Assembly: GCF_900111615.1 (NCBI RefSeq)
Contig: NZ_FOHU01000001.1
Location: 62,001-126,000 of the forward strand
Direction of reading: 5' to 3'
From: Natronincola peptidivorans
Lineage (GTDB): Bacteria; Bacillota; Clostridia; Peptostreptococcales; Natronincolaceae
Length of the DNA: 64,000 nt
The notes below the pieces were generated by a model. That model saw only the letters and a list, made by a program, of their open reading frames with translations. It did not search any database and had not been told where the DNA came from. A program made the position numbers and the translations under genes. Shown piece by piece: positions 51,808 through 61,297 of the stretch. How positions within the stretch are numbered: position 1 is the stretch's first letter; each line of letters starts with the position of its first letter.

Positions 51808-52592
51808 TAGATAAGGAACTATACTTACAACATGTGAAGGATGCTGACTTAAAACATCTTTTAGTTAAGGCATTAGATAAAACTGAAAATGTATTAAGAA
51901 CCCATGATATTAAAACAACTGATTTCTTGAATCCTTATGAAGAAAAAGCTATTACAAATGTTTTGGCTACTTTTGAAAATATTAATTGGATAGTAACAGG
52001 AGGGTATCAGGAGGCTGAAAGGAAAATAATTATTATTTTTCAAGACTACCTTTCTGTTGATGATATAAAAATTCCCTTAACTGCTGTAGAAATAACTAGG
52101 AATTTACAGTCTAAAGACTTAAATCATAGAGATTATCTAGGTAGTATTTTATCCTTAGGGATTAAACGTGAAAAAATTGGAGATATCATAATAAACGGTA
52201 ATATCTGTCAGGTTGTGATTCAGGAGGATTTAAAGGATTATGTAGTATATAACCTAGATAAAGTTGGAAATACTTCTATTACCGTTAGAGAAATAAATTT
52301 GAAAGATATAAAGCCTTTAATTATTAGCTATAAGGATTTATGTGGCACTGTTGCTTCTTTAAGGTTAGATAGTATTGTCAGCTTAGGTTTTAAAACATCT
52401 AGGACAGAGGCACAAGCCTTAATAGCTAAGGAAAGGGTATATATAAATTGGGGTATTGCTAACAAAAATTTTCATGAGCTACATACTGGTGACATCATTT
52501 CTGTGAGAGGAAAGGGACGAATAATTGTTGATGAAATTCAAGGGAATACAAAATCAGGACGGATTCATGTTAAACTTAAAAAGCCAATATAA
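51804..52592 (+). CDS. ylmH: YlmH, S4-domain RNA-binding protein
   Basis: A 262-residue protein with an N-terminal YlmH domain (about 1-175, 'GGYQEAERKIIIIFQDYL', 'HRDYLGSILSLGIKREKIGDI' in parts) and a C-terminal S4 RNA-binding domain (about 185-245, 'LRLDSIVSLGFKTSRTEAQALI' in parts, 'GDIISVRGKGR'). In Bacillus YlmH binds ribosomal 50S-peptidyl-tRNA complexes in ribosome-associated quality control with RqcH, and rqcH is also in this window. The start is GTG 51804, overlapping the ylmG stop. Confidence 0.94.
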   Translation: MIDKELYLQHVKDADLKHLLVKALDKTENVLRTHDIKTTDFLNPYEEKAITNVLATFENINWIVTGGYQEAERKIIIIFQDYLSVDDIKIPLTAVEITRNLQSKDLNHRDYLGSILSLGIKREKIGDIIINGNICQVVIQEDLKDYVVYNLDKVGNTSITVREINLKDIKPLIISYKDLCGTVASLRLDSIVSLGFKTSRTEAQALIAKERVYINWGIANKNFHELHTGDIISVRGKGRIIVDEIQGNTKSGRIHVKLKKPI

Positions 52593-52612
52593 TTTTGACG
52601 GAGGTGACCTTT

Positions 52613-53071
52613 ATGCTTACGCCTTTAGACATTCAAAACAAAGAATTTAAGAAAGGGTTTAGAGGATATAAGGAAGATGAAGTAGATGAATTTCTAGATG
52701 AAATAATGATTCATTATGAAAAGTTATATAAAGAAAATGCTGAATTAAAGGATAAAATAGAAAAAGCTTATCAGCAGGTAGAGCAATATAAAGGTTTAGA
52801 AGAAACCCTAAAAAACACTTTAGTTGTAGCGCAAAACACAGCAGAAGAAGTGAAGGGAGCTGCTTCAAAAAAATCCCAGTTGATTATTGAAGAAGCAGAA
52901 ATACAAGCAAGAGAAATCATAAAAAAAGCCAATAGAGATGTTGATGATGTAAGAAATCAGTATGAGGAAGTAAAAAAACAAATGGAGATATTTAAAACTC
53001 GATATAAAACTTTATTACAGTCACAATTAGAAACATTAATAGATACTACAGCAGAATTGCAGGAAGGCTAA
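52613..53071 (+). CDS. divIVA: Cell division/polarity protein DivIVA
   Basis: Coiled-coil protein that recognises curved membrane at poles and septa. The 152 residues start 'MLTPLDIQNKEFKKGFRGYKEDEVDEFLD' (shown in part: 'MLTPLDIQNKEF' and 'YKEDEVDEFLDEI'), the membrane-binding domain, and continue as coiled coil from about residue 28 to the end. The frame is open from 52595, but GGAGGTGACC fits ATG 52613. It closes the ylm operon and is followed by a terminator. Confidence 0.96.
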   Translation: MLTPLDIQNKEFKKGFRGYKEDEVDEFLDEIMIHYEKLYKENAELKDKIEKAYQQVEQYKGLEETLKNTLVVAQNTAEEVKGAASKKSQLIIEEAEIQAREIIKKANRDVDDVRNQYEEVKKQMEIFKTRYKTLLQSQLETLIDTTAELQEG

Positions 53072-53089
53072 AACTAAAACTATAGCAAG

Positions 53090-53126
53090 TCTCGTTCTAA
53101 TTATTATTGTGAACGAGATTTTTTTC
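53090..53126 (+). terminator. Terminator after divIVA
   Basis: TCTCGTTC (53090-53097) pairs exactly with GAACGAGA (53111-53118) and is followed by seven T. Confidence 0.92.
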
Positions 53127-53184
53127 TAGATATGAAGGATACTTTTAAAATGATAATAAAGAAGAAAAAGGAGGCAGAGGATTA

Positions 53185-53883
53185 ATGAGTAGAATAGGCA
53201 TAATAGGAGCGATGGATGAAGAAGTAAATATTTTAAAGGAAGAAATGAGGATCAAAGAGACCAAAAAGATCGCAGATATGGTTTTTTATATTGGAGAGCT
53301 TTGTAAAAAGGATATAGTGCTGGTACGATGCGGCATAGGAAAGGTGAATGCTGCAATATGTACCCAAATCCTTATTGGACAACTAAATGCTACTACAGTC
53401 ATAAATACAGGGGTAGCAGGTGCTATACACAACGATTTAGATGTTTTGGATGTTGTAATCTCAGTTGATGTATTGCAGCACGATTTTGATGTCACAGGTT
53501 TTGGGTATAAGATAGGGGAGATACCAAGAATGGATACTTGGATCTTTAAAGCTGATGAAGAGCTAGCTTCTAAAGCTTATCAAGCAGCTGAAAAGGTATT
53601 AACAAACGGAAAGGTGTTAAAAGGAAGAATTGTCTCTGGGGATGTTTTTGTTAGCAGTACACAGTTAAAGGATAAAATACAAGACACATTCCAAGCATAT
53701 TGCACAGAAATGGAAGGAGCTGCCATTGGACATACCTGTCATCTTAATAAGGTTCCCTTCGTTGTAATAAGAGCTATGTCAGATAAAGCTGATGGTTCTG
53801 CACATGCAAATTTTAATGAATTTGTTATAGAAGCTTCAAACCACTCTAAGACGATTATAATAGACATGCTTAATAGTATGTAA
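53185..53883 (+). CDS. mtnN: 5'-methylthioadenosine/S-adenosylhomocysteine nucleosidase
   Basis: Cleaves MTA and SAH to adenine and the thio-ribose, part of methionine salvage and, where luxS exists, AI-2 precursor formation. The 232 residues begin 'MSRIGIIGAMDEEV' (catalytic Glu12), have 'CGIGKVNAAICTQILI', 'NTGVAGAI', 'VSGDVFVSS', 'CTEMEGAAIGH' and the catalytic Asp200 in 'RAMSDKADG'. AAGGAGGCAG precedes the ATG. It is a single-gene unit between two terminators. Confidence 0.96.
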   Translation: MSRIGIIGAMDEEVNILKEEMRIKETKKIADMVFYIGELCKKDIVLVRCGIGKVNAAICTQILIGQLNATTVINTGVAGAIHNDLDVLDVVISVDVLQHDFDVTGFGYKIGEIPRMDTWIFKADEELASKAYQAAEKVLTNGKVLKGRIVSGDVFVSSTQLKDKIQDTFQAYCTEMEGAAIGHTCHLNKVPFVVIRAMSDKADGSAHANFNEFVIEASNHSKTIIIDMLNSM

Positions 53884-53921
53884 ATATATTGTTTTCTATC
53901 TATAAAGCAATATATTTCTTT
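53883..53921 (+). terminator. Probable terminator after mtnN
   Basis: AATATATTG (53883-53891) pairs with CAATATATT (53908-53916), then TCTTTAG. AT-rich, with a weak T tract. Confidence 0.55.
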
Positions 53922-54004
53922 AGTCCTATAACGCATTTGTTTAAATAATTAATGTAAATAAATTTAAACGAAAAGGTTAAAATATTTAGTAGAGGAGAAT
54001 CAAT

Positions 54005-54298
54005 ATGCCTAGCAAGAAAAAAAGGCCCAATATTGGAGATAAGCTAGAAAATTTATCAAAAAAGATGGATAACATGAGAGTTGCAGAATATGTTGAAATG
54101 GTATCCAATCCAAAAAGACTTATTTTGATGAATTTCCTTCTTGGAATGGTGCGAGGGATAGGCATGGGCATTGGTTTTACTCTATTAACAGGACTTATCA
54201 TAGCTTTATTGGCTTATGTTATGCGGAGTTGGGTGAACCTTCCTTTTATTGGCAAGCTAATAGCAGATTTGATAGAAATTATTGAGAATTATAGATAG
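54005..54298 (+). CDS. DUF5665 family protein
   Basis: A 97-residue protein: basic hydrophilic head, a conserved middle ('MRVAEYVEMVSNPKRLILMNFLLGMVRGIG' noted in parts), one long or two short hydrophobic segments (about 55-75), and an end 'PFIGKLIADLIEIIENYR'. This matches DUF5665, of unknown function, common in sporulating clostridia. GAGGAGAATC precedes the ATG. The yteA-like gene starts 13 bases after its stop. Confidence 0.85.
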   Translation: MPSKKKRPNIGDKLENLSKKMDNMRVAEYVEMVSNPKRLILMNFLLGMVRGIGMGIGFTLLTGLIIALLAYVMRSWVNLPFIGKLIADLIEIIENYR

Positions 54299-54311
54299 GA
54301 GGAACCAAAAT

Positions 54312-54968
54312 TTGGATACAAAAAAGCAGAATTATTTTCAACGCTTGTTATTACAAGAAAAACAAGATATTTTAGATACATTAAAACGCATGGAAGAGCA
54401 TCAACCCCATAATGCTTCTATGAGAGAAGCTACTGAGGAATTATCTGCTTATGATAATCATCCTGCTGATTTAGGAACTGAAATGTTTATGGCGGCTATG
54501 CAGTCAAATTTAGAAAATAATGAAAAATACAGATTAAACCAAATTGATGAAGCATTAGAAAAAATTGAAATAGGTAGTTATGGCATATGTCAAGGTTGTG
54601 GAGACGAAATAGCTGTAGAAAGATTAGAAATTGTCCCTGAAACTAATACCTGTATAGAATGTGAAAAAGGAGAAATTGCTTTATATGATTCTAAGGCAAA
54701 TAGACCTGTTGAGGAGTCTTTACTACAACCACCTTTTGGAAGAACTGATAAAGACGATGATGATTATACAGGTTTTGATGGTGAAGATGCTTATCAGGAG
54801 GTTGCAAAGTTTAATGAAGTTGCAAGTGATCCATCCTTCTCCACGGCAGACAATCAAGGAATATTTGATGAGGATAGCCCTGGAATTGTTGAGGGAACTG
54901 ATAAGATTACTGAAGAGCATTATGAAAATCAGCTTCCAACCACTAAAGAAGAAAGAAGAAAAAAGTAG
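54312..54968 (+). CDS. yteA: TraR/DksA zinc-finger protein, YteA type
   Basis: A 218-residue protein with an N-terminal coiled-coil hairpin (about 5-75) and a four-cysteine DksA/TraR zinc finger at Cys93, Cys96, Cys114 and Cys117 ('CQGCGDEI', 'CIECEKG'). The acidic, disordered tail of about 95 residues is typical of YteA-type sporulation proteins. DksA relatives act in the secondary channel of RNA polymerase; YteA's target is unproven. The start is TTG 54312, 7 bases after AGGAGGAA, not the earlier in-frame ATG 54282. Confidence 0.88.
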   Translation: MDTKKQNYFQRLLLQEKQDILDTLKRMEEHQPHNASMREATEELSAYDNHPADLGTEMFMAAMQSNLENNEKYRLNQIDEALEKIEIGSYGICQGCGDEIAVERLEIVPETNTCIECEKGEIALYDSKANRPVEESLLQPPFGRTDKDDDDYTGFDGEDAYQEVAKFNEVASDPSFSTADNQGIFDEDSPGIVEGTDKITEEHYENQLPTTKEERRKK

Positions 54969-54980
54969 GGTTTAGTATAG

Positions 54981-55014
54981 ACAAAAAAGGTACTTTTTGT
55001 ATCTTTTTTTTTTG
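54981..55014 (+). terminator. Terminator after yteA-like gene
   Basis: ACAAAAA pairs with TTTTTGT around a short loop, followed by a run of ten T. The following TATAAT (55023-55028) is the likely -10 of lspA. Confidence 0.7.
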
Positions 55015-55067
55015 GATAATGGTATAATCATAAAAGTATGGGGACGGGAAAGGGGCTGCAATGCAAT

Positions 55068-55517
55068 ATGAACTATATATTATCTTTTATTGTTTTAGCA
55101 TTAGATCAGATTAGTAAAATATTAGTGCTAAAGTATTTAAAAAACATAGGAGAATTTCCAGTGATTAAGAATTTTCTCCATTTTACCTATGTAGAAAATA
55201 GAGGTGCTGCCTTTGGTATCCTACAGCATCAAAAATGGTTTTTTATAACGATGACAATATTAATTGTTGGGTTTATTATTATATATTTTAGGAAAGAAAG
55301 AGGATACCCAAAACCTATGATGATTGCTTTAAGTCTAATTGTAGGTGGAGCCATAGGAAATTTTATTGATAGAGTGGTACATGGGTTCGTAGTAGATTTT
55401 ATAGATTTTAGAATATGGCCTGTTTTTAATATTGCTGATTCTGCTATCGTCATCGGACAAGTTTTAGTGGTTTATGTCATTATAAAATATGATAAACTAG
55501 AACAAAAGGAGATGTAA
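55068..55517 (+). CDS. lspA: Lipoprotein signal peptidase
   Basis: Membrane aspartic protease (signal peptidase II) that removes signal peptides from diacylglyceryl-prolipoproteins made by Lgt. The 149 residues have four membrane segments and the two catalytic aspartates: Asp101 in 'GNFIDRVVHG' and Asp124 in 'FNIADSAI'; also 'VENRGAAFGIL'. The frame is open from 55038, but AAAGGGG fits ATG 55068. rluD starts 3 bases after its stop, the standard lspA-rluD pair. Confidence 0.96.
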   Translation: MNYILSFIVLALDQISKILVLKYLKNIGEFPVIKNFLHFTYVENRGAAFGILQHQKWFFITMTILIVGFIIIYFRKERGYPKPMMIALSLIVGGAIGNFIDRVVHGFVVDFIDFRIWPVFNIADSAIVIGQVLVVYVIIKYDKLEQKEM

Positions 55518-55520
55518 AGA

Positions 55521-56447
55521 TTGGAACGAGAAGTATTTTTTGTTTCAGAAGACGAGGAAGGTATCAGACTTGATACTTATATTTCTGATCAATATCAAGA
55601 CTTGAGCAGAAGTTATATACAAAAATTAATTAAAGATAACTTAGTTAAGGTAAATGACAAATCTGAAAAAAGTAAGTATCTAGTTAAACATGGTGACGAG
55701 ATTGTTGTACTAGTACCACCTCCAAGAGAGCTTGATATTAAACCAGAAAATATCCCTATTGAAATTATTTATGAGGATCAGGATATAGTTGTTGTCAATA
55801 AACCTAAAAACATGGTAGTGCATCCTGCCCCTGGGAATTATGAAGGTACACTAGTAAATGCTTTGCTATATCATTGTAAAAACCAACTATCCTCTATTAA
55901 TGGTGTAATACGACCAGGCATTGTTCATCGCATTGATAAAGATACATCAGGCTTACTGATGATTGCAAAGAATAATAAGGCTCATAGAGGCTTAGCTGAA
56001 CAATTAAAGGAGCATACTATTACTAGGAAATATCATGCAATTACTTTAGGAAAAATAAAAGAGAGTAGAGCAACTATCGATGCGCCTATAGGAAGGCATC
56101 CTATCCATAGACTGCGGATGGCGGTGGTAGAGGATGGACGTAATGCTATCACCCATATAAAGGTACTGGAAAGATATAATGACTATACATATATTGAAGC
56201 TAAATTAGAGACTGGAAGAACCCATCAGATTCGGGTGCATTTATCTTATATAAAGCATCCATTACTAGGGGATGATTTATATGGTGGCAAATCCTCCAAA
56301 TTTAATTTGGAAGGACAAACGCTCCATGCCAAGGTCTTAGGATTTTTACACCCTACTAAAAATAAATATATGGAGTTTGAAGCACCATTACCTATGATAT
56401 TTGAAAAAATTTTAAGAGTGCTGAGGAACAATGAAATAAAAGTATAG
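55521..56447 (+). CDS. rluD: RluD-type 23S rRNA pseudouridine synthase
   Basis: Isomerises uridines in 23S rRNA (helix 69 class). The 308 residues have an N-terminal S4 domain (about 12-75, 'DTYISDQYQDLSRSYIQKLI' in part) and the synthase domain with the catalytic Asp139 in 'HRIDKDTSGLLM', 'GRTHQIRVHLSYI', 'GDDLYGG'. The start is TTG 55521 in the gap of 3 bases after lspA. In Bacillus the equivalent is YlyB. pyrR follows after 32 bases. Confidence 0.94.
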   Translation: MEREVFFVSEDEEGIRLDTYISDQYQDLSRSYIQKLIKDNLVKVNDKSEKSKYLVKHGDEIVVLVPPPRELDIKPENIPIEIIYEDQDIVVVNKPKNMVVHPAPGNYEGTLVNALLYHCKNQLSSINGVIRPGIVHRIDKDTSGLLMIAKNNKAHRGLAEQLKEHTITRKYHAITLGKIKESRATIDAPIGRHPIHRLRMAVVEDGRNAITHIKVLERYNDYTYIEAKLETGRTHQIRVHLSYIKHPLLGDDLYGGKSSKFNLEGQTLHAKVLGFLHPTKNKYMEFEAPLPMIFEKILRVLRNNEIKV

Positions 56448-56470
56448 AAAAGAAGAGCGGTATGAAGTGA

Positions 56471-57016
<546 letters not shown>

Positions 57017-57030
57017 GGAGGAATAAAAAG

Positions 57031-57066
57031 GAGCCTATATCTGAGAGAGATATATAGGCTCTTTTT
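57031..57066 (+). terminator. Terminator after pyrR
   Basis: GAGCCTATAT (57031-57040) pairs with ATATAGGCTC (57052-57061), with further pairing inside, then TTTTT. It stands between convergent pyrR and rqcH. Confidence 0.9.
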
Positions 57067-57117
57067 AGTAGGATAAATCTACAATAAATGTCTCAAATCA
57101 CATAAAAACAAAGAATG

Positions 57118-58890
57118 TTATTCTATCTGATGAATATTCTGAATGGCATTTTCGTCGCCATCTACTAATATAGTCGAGTAGTTATCATAAATTACCATCC
57201 CAGGCTTAGCTCCCTTTGGTTTTCTTACATTTTTTCTTTGGGTATAATCAACCGCAACCTTTGTAGCATTTTTAGCTTTGCTATAATAGGCAGCTAAACT
57301 GGCAGCTTCTAATATAGATCTATCGGTATAGTCGCTATCACTAAGCCTTAAAACCACGTGAGACCCAGGCCTATCCTTAACATGGAACCATAGGTCCTCT
57401 TTATCAGCGATTTTCAAAGTAATTTCATCATTCTGCTTATTATTTTTGCCAACCAAGATTTCAAAGCCTTCAAAGGATTTATACTTCAAATAGCCTGATT
57501 TCTTAAAAACTGTGACCTTTTTTTTCCCAAGACGCTTTTTATAATAACCAGTTTCCATTAACTCATTATGAATTTCTTCAAGGTCTGAAAGATAAGTAGA
57601 TTGGTCAATATTAACAATAATCTGCTCTAAATAATCAATTTCTGTTTTGGTTTTCTCTAGCTGTTTAGCCACTTCAAGCAAAGCATTTTTAGCTTTATTA
57701 TATTTTTTATAGTAATTCTGTGCATTCTTTGAAGGTGTCAATTTTTTATCCAATTCAATGAGTAAAGGAGTATAATTTTCATCGTAGTAATTAATTAACT
57801 CGATGGCTTCTTGGCCTTTTTCAATCTGGTGGAGATTAGTAGTTAAAAGCTCCCCCTTTAACCTATAGAGATCGGCTTTTTCTGCTTTCTTCAAATCATG
57901 ATGAAGGTTTTGCATCTTGTTATACAATCTATCTAGTTTTGTATTGATGTTTTTCCTCAAGTCATAAGACTTTTGCTTAATACGTTCTCTATTATCGCGA
58001 TTGGCATAAAAGCTTTCCAGCATATTACTAATAGAAGATTTTTCCTGTTTTTCTAATTCAGAAAGATGATGAAGATCCATTACAGTAAAATCAATGTACT
58101 TACTATTTGTTGTATCAAAATAAATAATTGGAACAAAATTATTATTATCAACCACATGCAAGAGTGACTGAAAGGACATGAACAATTTCTGGTGTTCCTC
58201 TTCTGACAAGTGAACCAATAGGTGATCTCCGTCAACATTAGCTAGATAACAAACTTCCCTTGCAATCAAAGGTGAGATGCCTGTAAAGGTAGCATATAAA
58301 GCTTTTATCACAGGAATTTGTAGGGAGCCTGTTAGGTTTTCACGGAAGGTTTCAGCTGAGGTAACAGATAAAGGATTAAATTTATTTTGTGAAGGAGGCA
58401 TATTATATTTTAGACCAGGAAGAATTTGACGATAACGACTAATATCAAGAGAAATTCTTTTAATACTATCCAAGATTTTATTATCTTCACAGTCTATAAG
58501 AATGATATTACTATGCTTACCCATCATTTCAATAATTAATTCTCTATGTTTCAACATATTTAATTCGTCCAGTGTTTCAATCTTAAACTTTATAATCCTC
58601 TCAAAATCTGGCTGTAGTATATCCACTATTTTTCCGCCTTGTATATACTTTCGTAATAGCATACAAAAATTTGGAGGAGTAGAAGGGTTTTCCTTATTTA
58701 CATTGGTGAAGTGCACCCTTGGATAATTACTGCTGGAAGATAAAAGAAGCTTTAAATTTTTACCTTGACTACGGATATGTATGATAATCTCATCTGCCTC
58801 TGGCTGATATATTTTTTCAATTCTATTATATTCTAGTAGACTGCTAAGTTCATGAGCCAAGGCTGATACAACTAATCCATCTAATGCCAT
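57118..58890 (-). CDS. rqcH: Ribosome quality-control factor RqcH (NFACT)
   Basis: Binds stalled 50S-peptidyl-tRNA complexes and adds C-terminal alanine tails for degradation; formerly annotated as fibronectin-binding protein FbpA. The 590 residues show the NFACT-N domain ('MALDGLVVSALAHELSSLL', 'YPRVHFT', 'PPNFCMLLRKYIQGG'), a coiled-coil middle (about 280-450) and the NFACT-R domain ('FEILVGKNNKQND', 'DLWFHVKDRPGSHVVL', 'AAYYSKAKNA'). AGGAGGAATTC precedes the start. It is a reversed single gene; its functional partner ylmH is at 51.8 kb. Confidence 0.95.
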   Translation of the reverse strand: MALDGLVVSALAHELSSLLEYNRIEKIYQPEADEIIIHIRSQGKNLKLLLSSSSNYPRVHFTNVNKENPSTPPNFCMLLRKYIQGGKIVDILQPDFERIIKFKIETLDELNMLKHRELIIEMMGKHSNIILIDCEDNKILDSIKRISLDISRYRQILPGLKYNMPPSQNKFNPLSVTSAETFRENLTGSLQIPVIKALYATFTGISPLIAREVCYLANVDGDHLLVHLSEEEHQKLFMSFQSLLHVVDNNNFVPIIYFDTTNSKYIDFTVMDLHHLSELEKQEKSSISNMLESFYANRDNRERIKQKSYDLRKNINTKLDRLYNKMQNLHHDLKKAEKADLYRLKGELLTTNLHQIEKGQEAIELINYYDENYTPLLIELDKKLTPSKNAQNYYKKYNKAKNALLEVAKQLEKTKTEIDYLEQIIVNIDQSTYLSDLEEIHNELMETGYYKKRLGKKKVTVFKKSGYLKYKSFEGFEILVGKNNKQNDEITLKIADKEDLWFHVKDRPGSHVVLRLSDSDYTDRSILEAASLAAYYSKAKNATKVAVDYTQRKNVRKPKGAKPGMVIYDNYSTILVDGDENAIQNIHQIE

Positions 58891-59103
58891 AATGAATTCC
58901 TCCTAGTGTTTTGTAATCATAATATAGCATAAAAGCTTTTAAAATGCAAAATCAGGAAAGATTCCTTTGTAATTCAAAAAGGAAACTATTGCAATCTATA
59001 GATAATACTAGTATGCTTTAAATATTAAAAGAAATTTAAGTGCTTTTAAGTACCTAATAAAATGAATTACTGGGAATAATAAATTTCTTCTAAGATTTAT
59101 GTG

Positions 59104-59112
59104 TGATATAAT
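59104..59112 (+). promoter_or_regulatory. Extended -10 promoter of dapF
   Basis: TG, one base, TATAAT (59107-59112) lies 62 bases upstream of dapF in the divergent gap with rqcH; no good -35 is needed for this type. Confidence 0.6.
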
Positions 59113-59174
59113 AAATGCAAAATTAATATGGGAAAATGTGTTAACACTTTTAAATAAAGTGAGGTGTAAAAATA

Positions 59175-60029
59175 ATGAACATACCTTTTAAGAAGCTGCA
59201 TGGTGCTGGAAATGATTTTATTATTATAAAATATGACAGTTACCCTTATGAAAAAAAATTTAATGATCTAGCAGTTAAAAGTTGTCATAGACGCTTCGGG
59301 ATAGGAGCAGATGGTTTGATGATTGTGGCCGCCTCTAAAGAAGCAGATTTCAAAATGTATTACTATAATAGCGATGGTTCCAGAGCCAATATGTGTGGCA
59401 ATGGTATAAGGTGCTTTGCTAAATTTGTATATGATGAAGGGTTAGTAAAAGCAAAAAACTTTACCATCGAAACATTAGCGGGGATAAAAACTGTTGAGAT
59501 ACTAGAAAAAAATGGAAGTGTGTATGCCGTTAGCGTTAATATGGGAAAAATGACTTTAGAGCCTAAAAAAATTCCAGTAAAAGCAGAAGGGGCTAAGGAT
59601 TTTATCAATAGAACAATAAAAATAGAAGATAAAGAATTTTTAGTTTCAACAGTTTTAATGGGAGTTCCTCATACTGTAATATTTACTGATGAGTTAGATA
59701 TGAATATTGTAAAAAAATTTGGGCCAATAATTGAAAAACATGGATTTTTTCCAGAGGGAACAAATGTCAATTTTGCTAAAATCGTAGACGAAGCTCATAT
59801 TGAAGTTAGAACGTGGGAAAGAGGAGCTGGCTATACATTAGCCTGCGGAACGGGAGTTACCAGTGTATGTGGTGTAGCCCATTTATTAAATCTAGCAGGA
59901 GATACACTGTTGGTTAGTACAGAAGGAGGAACATTAAAAATAACGGTGATGGAAAATCAGCTTATGATTATGGAAGGTCCTGCAGAAGATATATGTTATG
60001 GGGTATATGTTTTCAATAATATCCTTTAA
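59175..60029 (+). CDS. dapF: Diaminopimelate epimerase
   Basis: Converts LL- to meso-diaminopimelate for lysine and peptidoglycan. The 284 residues have the twin catalytic cysteines, Cys74 in 'NMCGNGIRCFAKF' and Cys224 in 'LACGTGVTSV', the N-terminal 'KLHGAGNDFIII' and 'RRFGIGADGL'. The product is the substrate of MurE at 7.2 kb, whose DNPR motif predicts meso-DAP use. GAGGTG precedes the ATG. It is followed by yicC after 70 bases. Confidence 0.96.
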   Translation: MNIPFKKLHGAGNDFIIIKYDSYPYEKKFNDLAVKSCHRRFGIGADGLMIVAASKEADFKMYYYNSDGSRANMCGNGIRCFAKFVYDEGLVKAKNFTIETLAGIKTVEILEKNGSVYAVSVNMGKMTLEPKKIPVKAEGAKDFINRTIKIEDKEFLVSTVLMGVPHTVIFTDELDMNIVKKFGPIIEKHGFFPEGTNVNFAKIVDEAHIEVRTWERGAGYTLACGTGVTSVCGVAHLLNLAGDTLLVSTEGGTLKITVMENQLMIMEGPAEDICYGVYVFNNIL

Positions 60030-60099
60030 TTATCTTGCAATTCATTACACTGGACTATAAAATATTATGGGTAAGGTAGTAAATGGAAGGGTGAAAACT

Positions 60100-60981
60100 A
60101 TGTTAACTAGTATGACAGGATTTGGTAGAGGAGAAGTACAAAAAGAAGGGAAATATTTTCATATTGAACTAAAGTCGGTAAACCATAGATATATGGATAT
60201 TAGTATTAAAATGCCTAGAAGTTTTACATATCTAGAGGATCGTATTAGACAACTAGTGAAGAAGTATATACAAAGAGGGAGAGTAGAGATTTTTATTACC
60301 TATAAAAATCTTGGAGAAAGTGATATCAAAGTTACTACCGATATTACATTAGCCCATCAATATATAAAGGCCTTGGAAGAAATCCATAATAGCTTTAGCA
60401 TTGAAAAGGATATCGGAGTCTCTACTATAGCAAGATTTCCTGATGTATTACAGCTAGAGAAGCAGGAAGAAAACGAAGAAATAGTATGGAATCTATTGAA
60501 AGAAGGCTTAACCCAAGCACTGAATAATTTATTAGAGATGAGAAAAGAAGAAGGCAGTGAATTGAAGGATGATTTAGAAAAGCGCTTAGAAATACTAATA
60601 GCATTAATAGCCAAGATCAAAGATAGATCGCCAGAGGTGGTAAAGGAACATAAGGAAAGGTTAACAAAAAGAATTAGAGAGTTTATGGAGGAAGAGATAG
60701 AGATTGATGAAGCTAGAATTGCATTGGAAGTAGCATTATTTGCAGATAAAAGTAATATTACTGAAGAAATAGTAAGGCTTAATAGTCATATAGTACAGTT
60801 TAATAAATCTATGGAGCAAAAAGAAGCTATTGGAAGAAAATTAGATTTTCTAATTCAAGAAATGAACAGAGAAATAAATACAATTGGTTCAAAAGCTAAT
60901 GACTTGGTTATATCTAATATTGTAGTTGATATAAAAAGTGAGTTAGAAAAAATACGAGAACAAATTCAAAATATTGAATAA
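60100..60981 (+). CDS. yicC: YicC/YloC family endoribonuclease
   Basis: The 293 residues begin with the family hallmark 'MLTSMTGFGRGE' and end with 'DFLIQEMNREINTIGSKAND' (in part) and 'KSELEKIREQIQNIE'. E. coli YicC is an endoribonuclease that clears small RNAs, and Bacillus YloC has RNA-cleaving activity. The middle is a long helical region. The frame is open from 60067, but ATG 60100 follows GGAAGGGTG and gives the correct start. It heads the yicC-remA-gmk-rpoZ-coaBC-priA run typical of Firmicutes. Confidence 0.94.
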   Translation: MLTSMTGFGRGEVQKEGKYFHIELKSVNHRYMDISIKMPRSFTYLEDRIRQLVKKYIQRGRVEIFITYKNLGESDIKVTTDITLAHQYIKALEEIHNSFSIEKDIGVSTIARFPDVLQLEKQEENEEIVWNLLKEGLTQALNNLLEMRKEEGSELKDDLEKRLEILIALIAKIKDRSPEVVKEHKERLTKRIREFMEEEIEIDEARIALEVALFADKSNITEEIVRLNSHIVQFNKSMEQKEAIGRKLDFLIQEMNREINTIGSKANDLVISNIVVDIKSELEKIREQIQNIE

Positions 60982-60993
60982 GGAGGCCCCAAA

Positions 60994-61275
60994 ATGAATA
61001 TAAAGCTAATTAACATAGGTTTTGGAAACATTGTATCTGCTAGTCGAATCGTTGCTATTGTAAGCCCTGAATCAGCACCAATCAAAAGAATCATTCAAGA
61101 GGCAAGAGACAGAGGTATGTTAATAGATGCTACCTATGGACGTAGAACGAGAGCAGTTATTGTAACAGACAGTGATCATGTTATACTATCTGCAGTACAA
61201 CCTGAAACAGTTGCCCATAGATTAAATACAAAAGATACAAACAAAGACACAGAGACAATAACTGAAGGTGAATAG
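60994..61275 (+). CDS. remA: RemA (DUF370) regulatory protein
   Basis: A 93-residue DNA-binding protein that in B. subtilis activates biofilm-matrix and osmoprotection genes by oligomeric binding. The sequence '[19 protein letters not shown]' and '[20 protein letters not shown]' (in part) is typical. In clostridia it sits before gmk without biofilm genes nearby, so the target set is unknown. AAGGAGGC precedes the ATG. The 18-residue acidic tail is extra compared with Bacillus. Confidence 0.95.
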   Translation: MNIKLINIGFGNIVSASRIVAIVSPESAPIKRIIQEARDRGMLIDATYGRRTRAVIVTDSDHVILSAVQPETVAHRLNTKDTNKDTETITEGE

Positions 61276-61297
61276 AAGTATAGAAGAGGAGAGAGCC

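Noticed and set aside
54661-54975. 104-codon plus-strand frame overlapping the yteA-like gene
   Set aside because: It runs out of frame through the acidic tail of a recognised zinc-finger protein and has no family resemblance or start signal.
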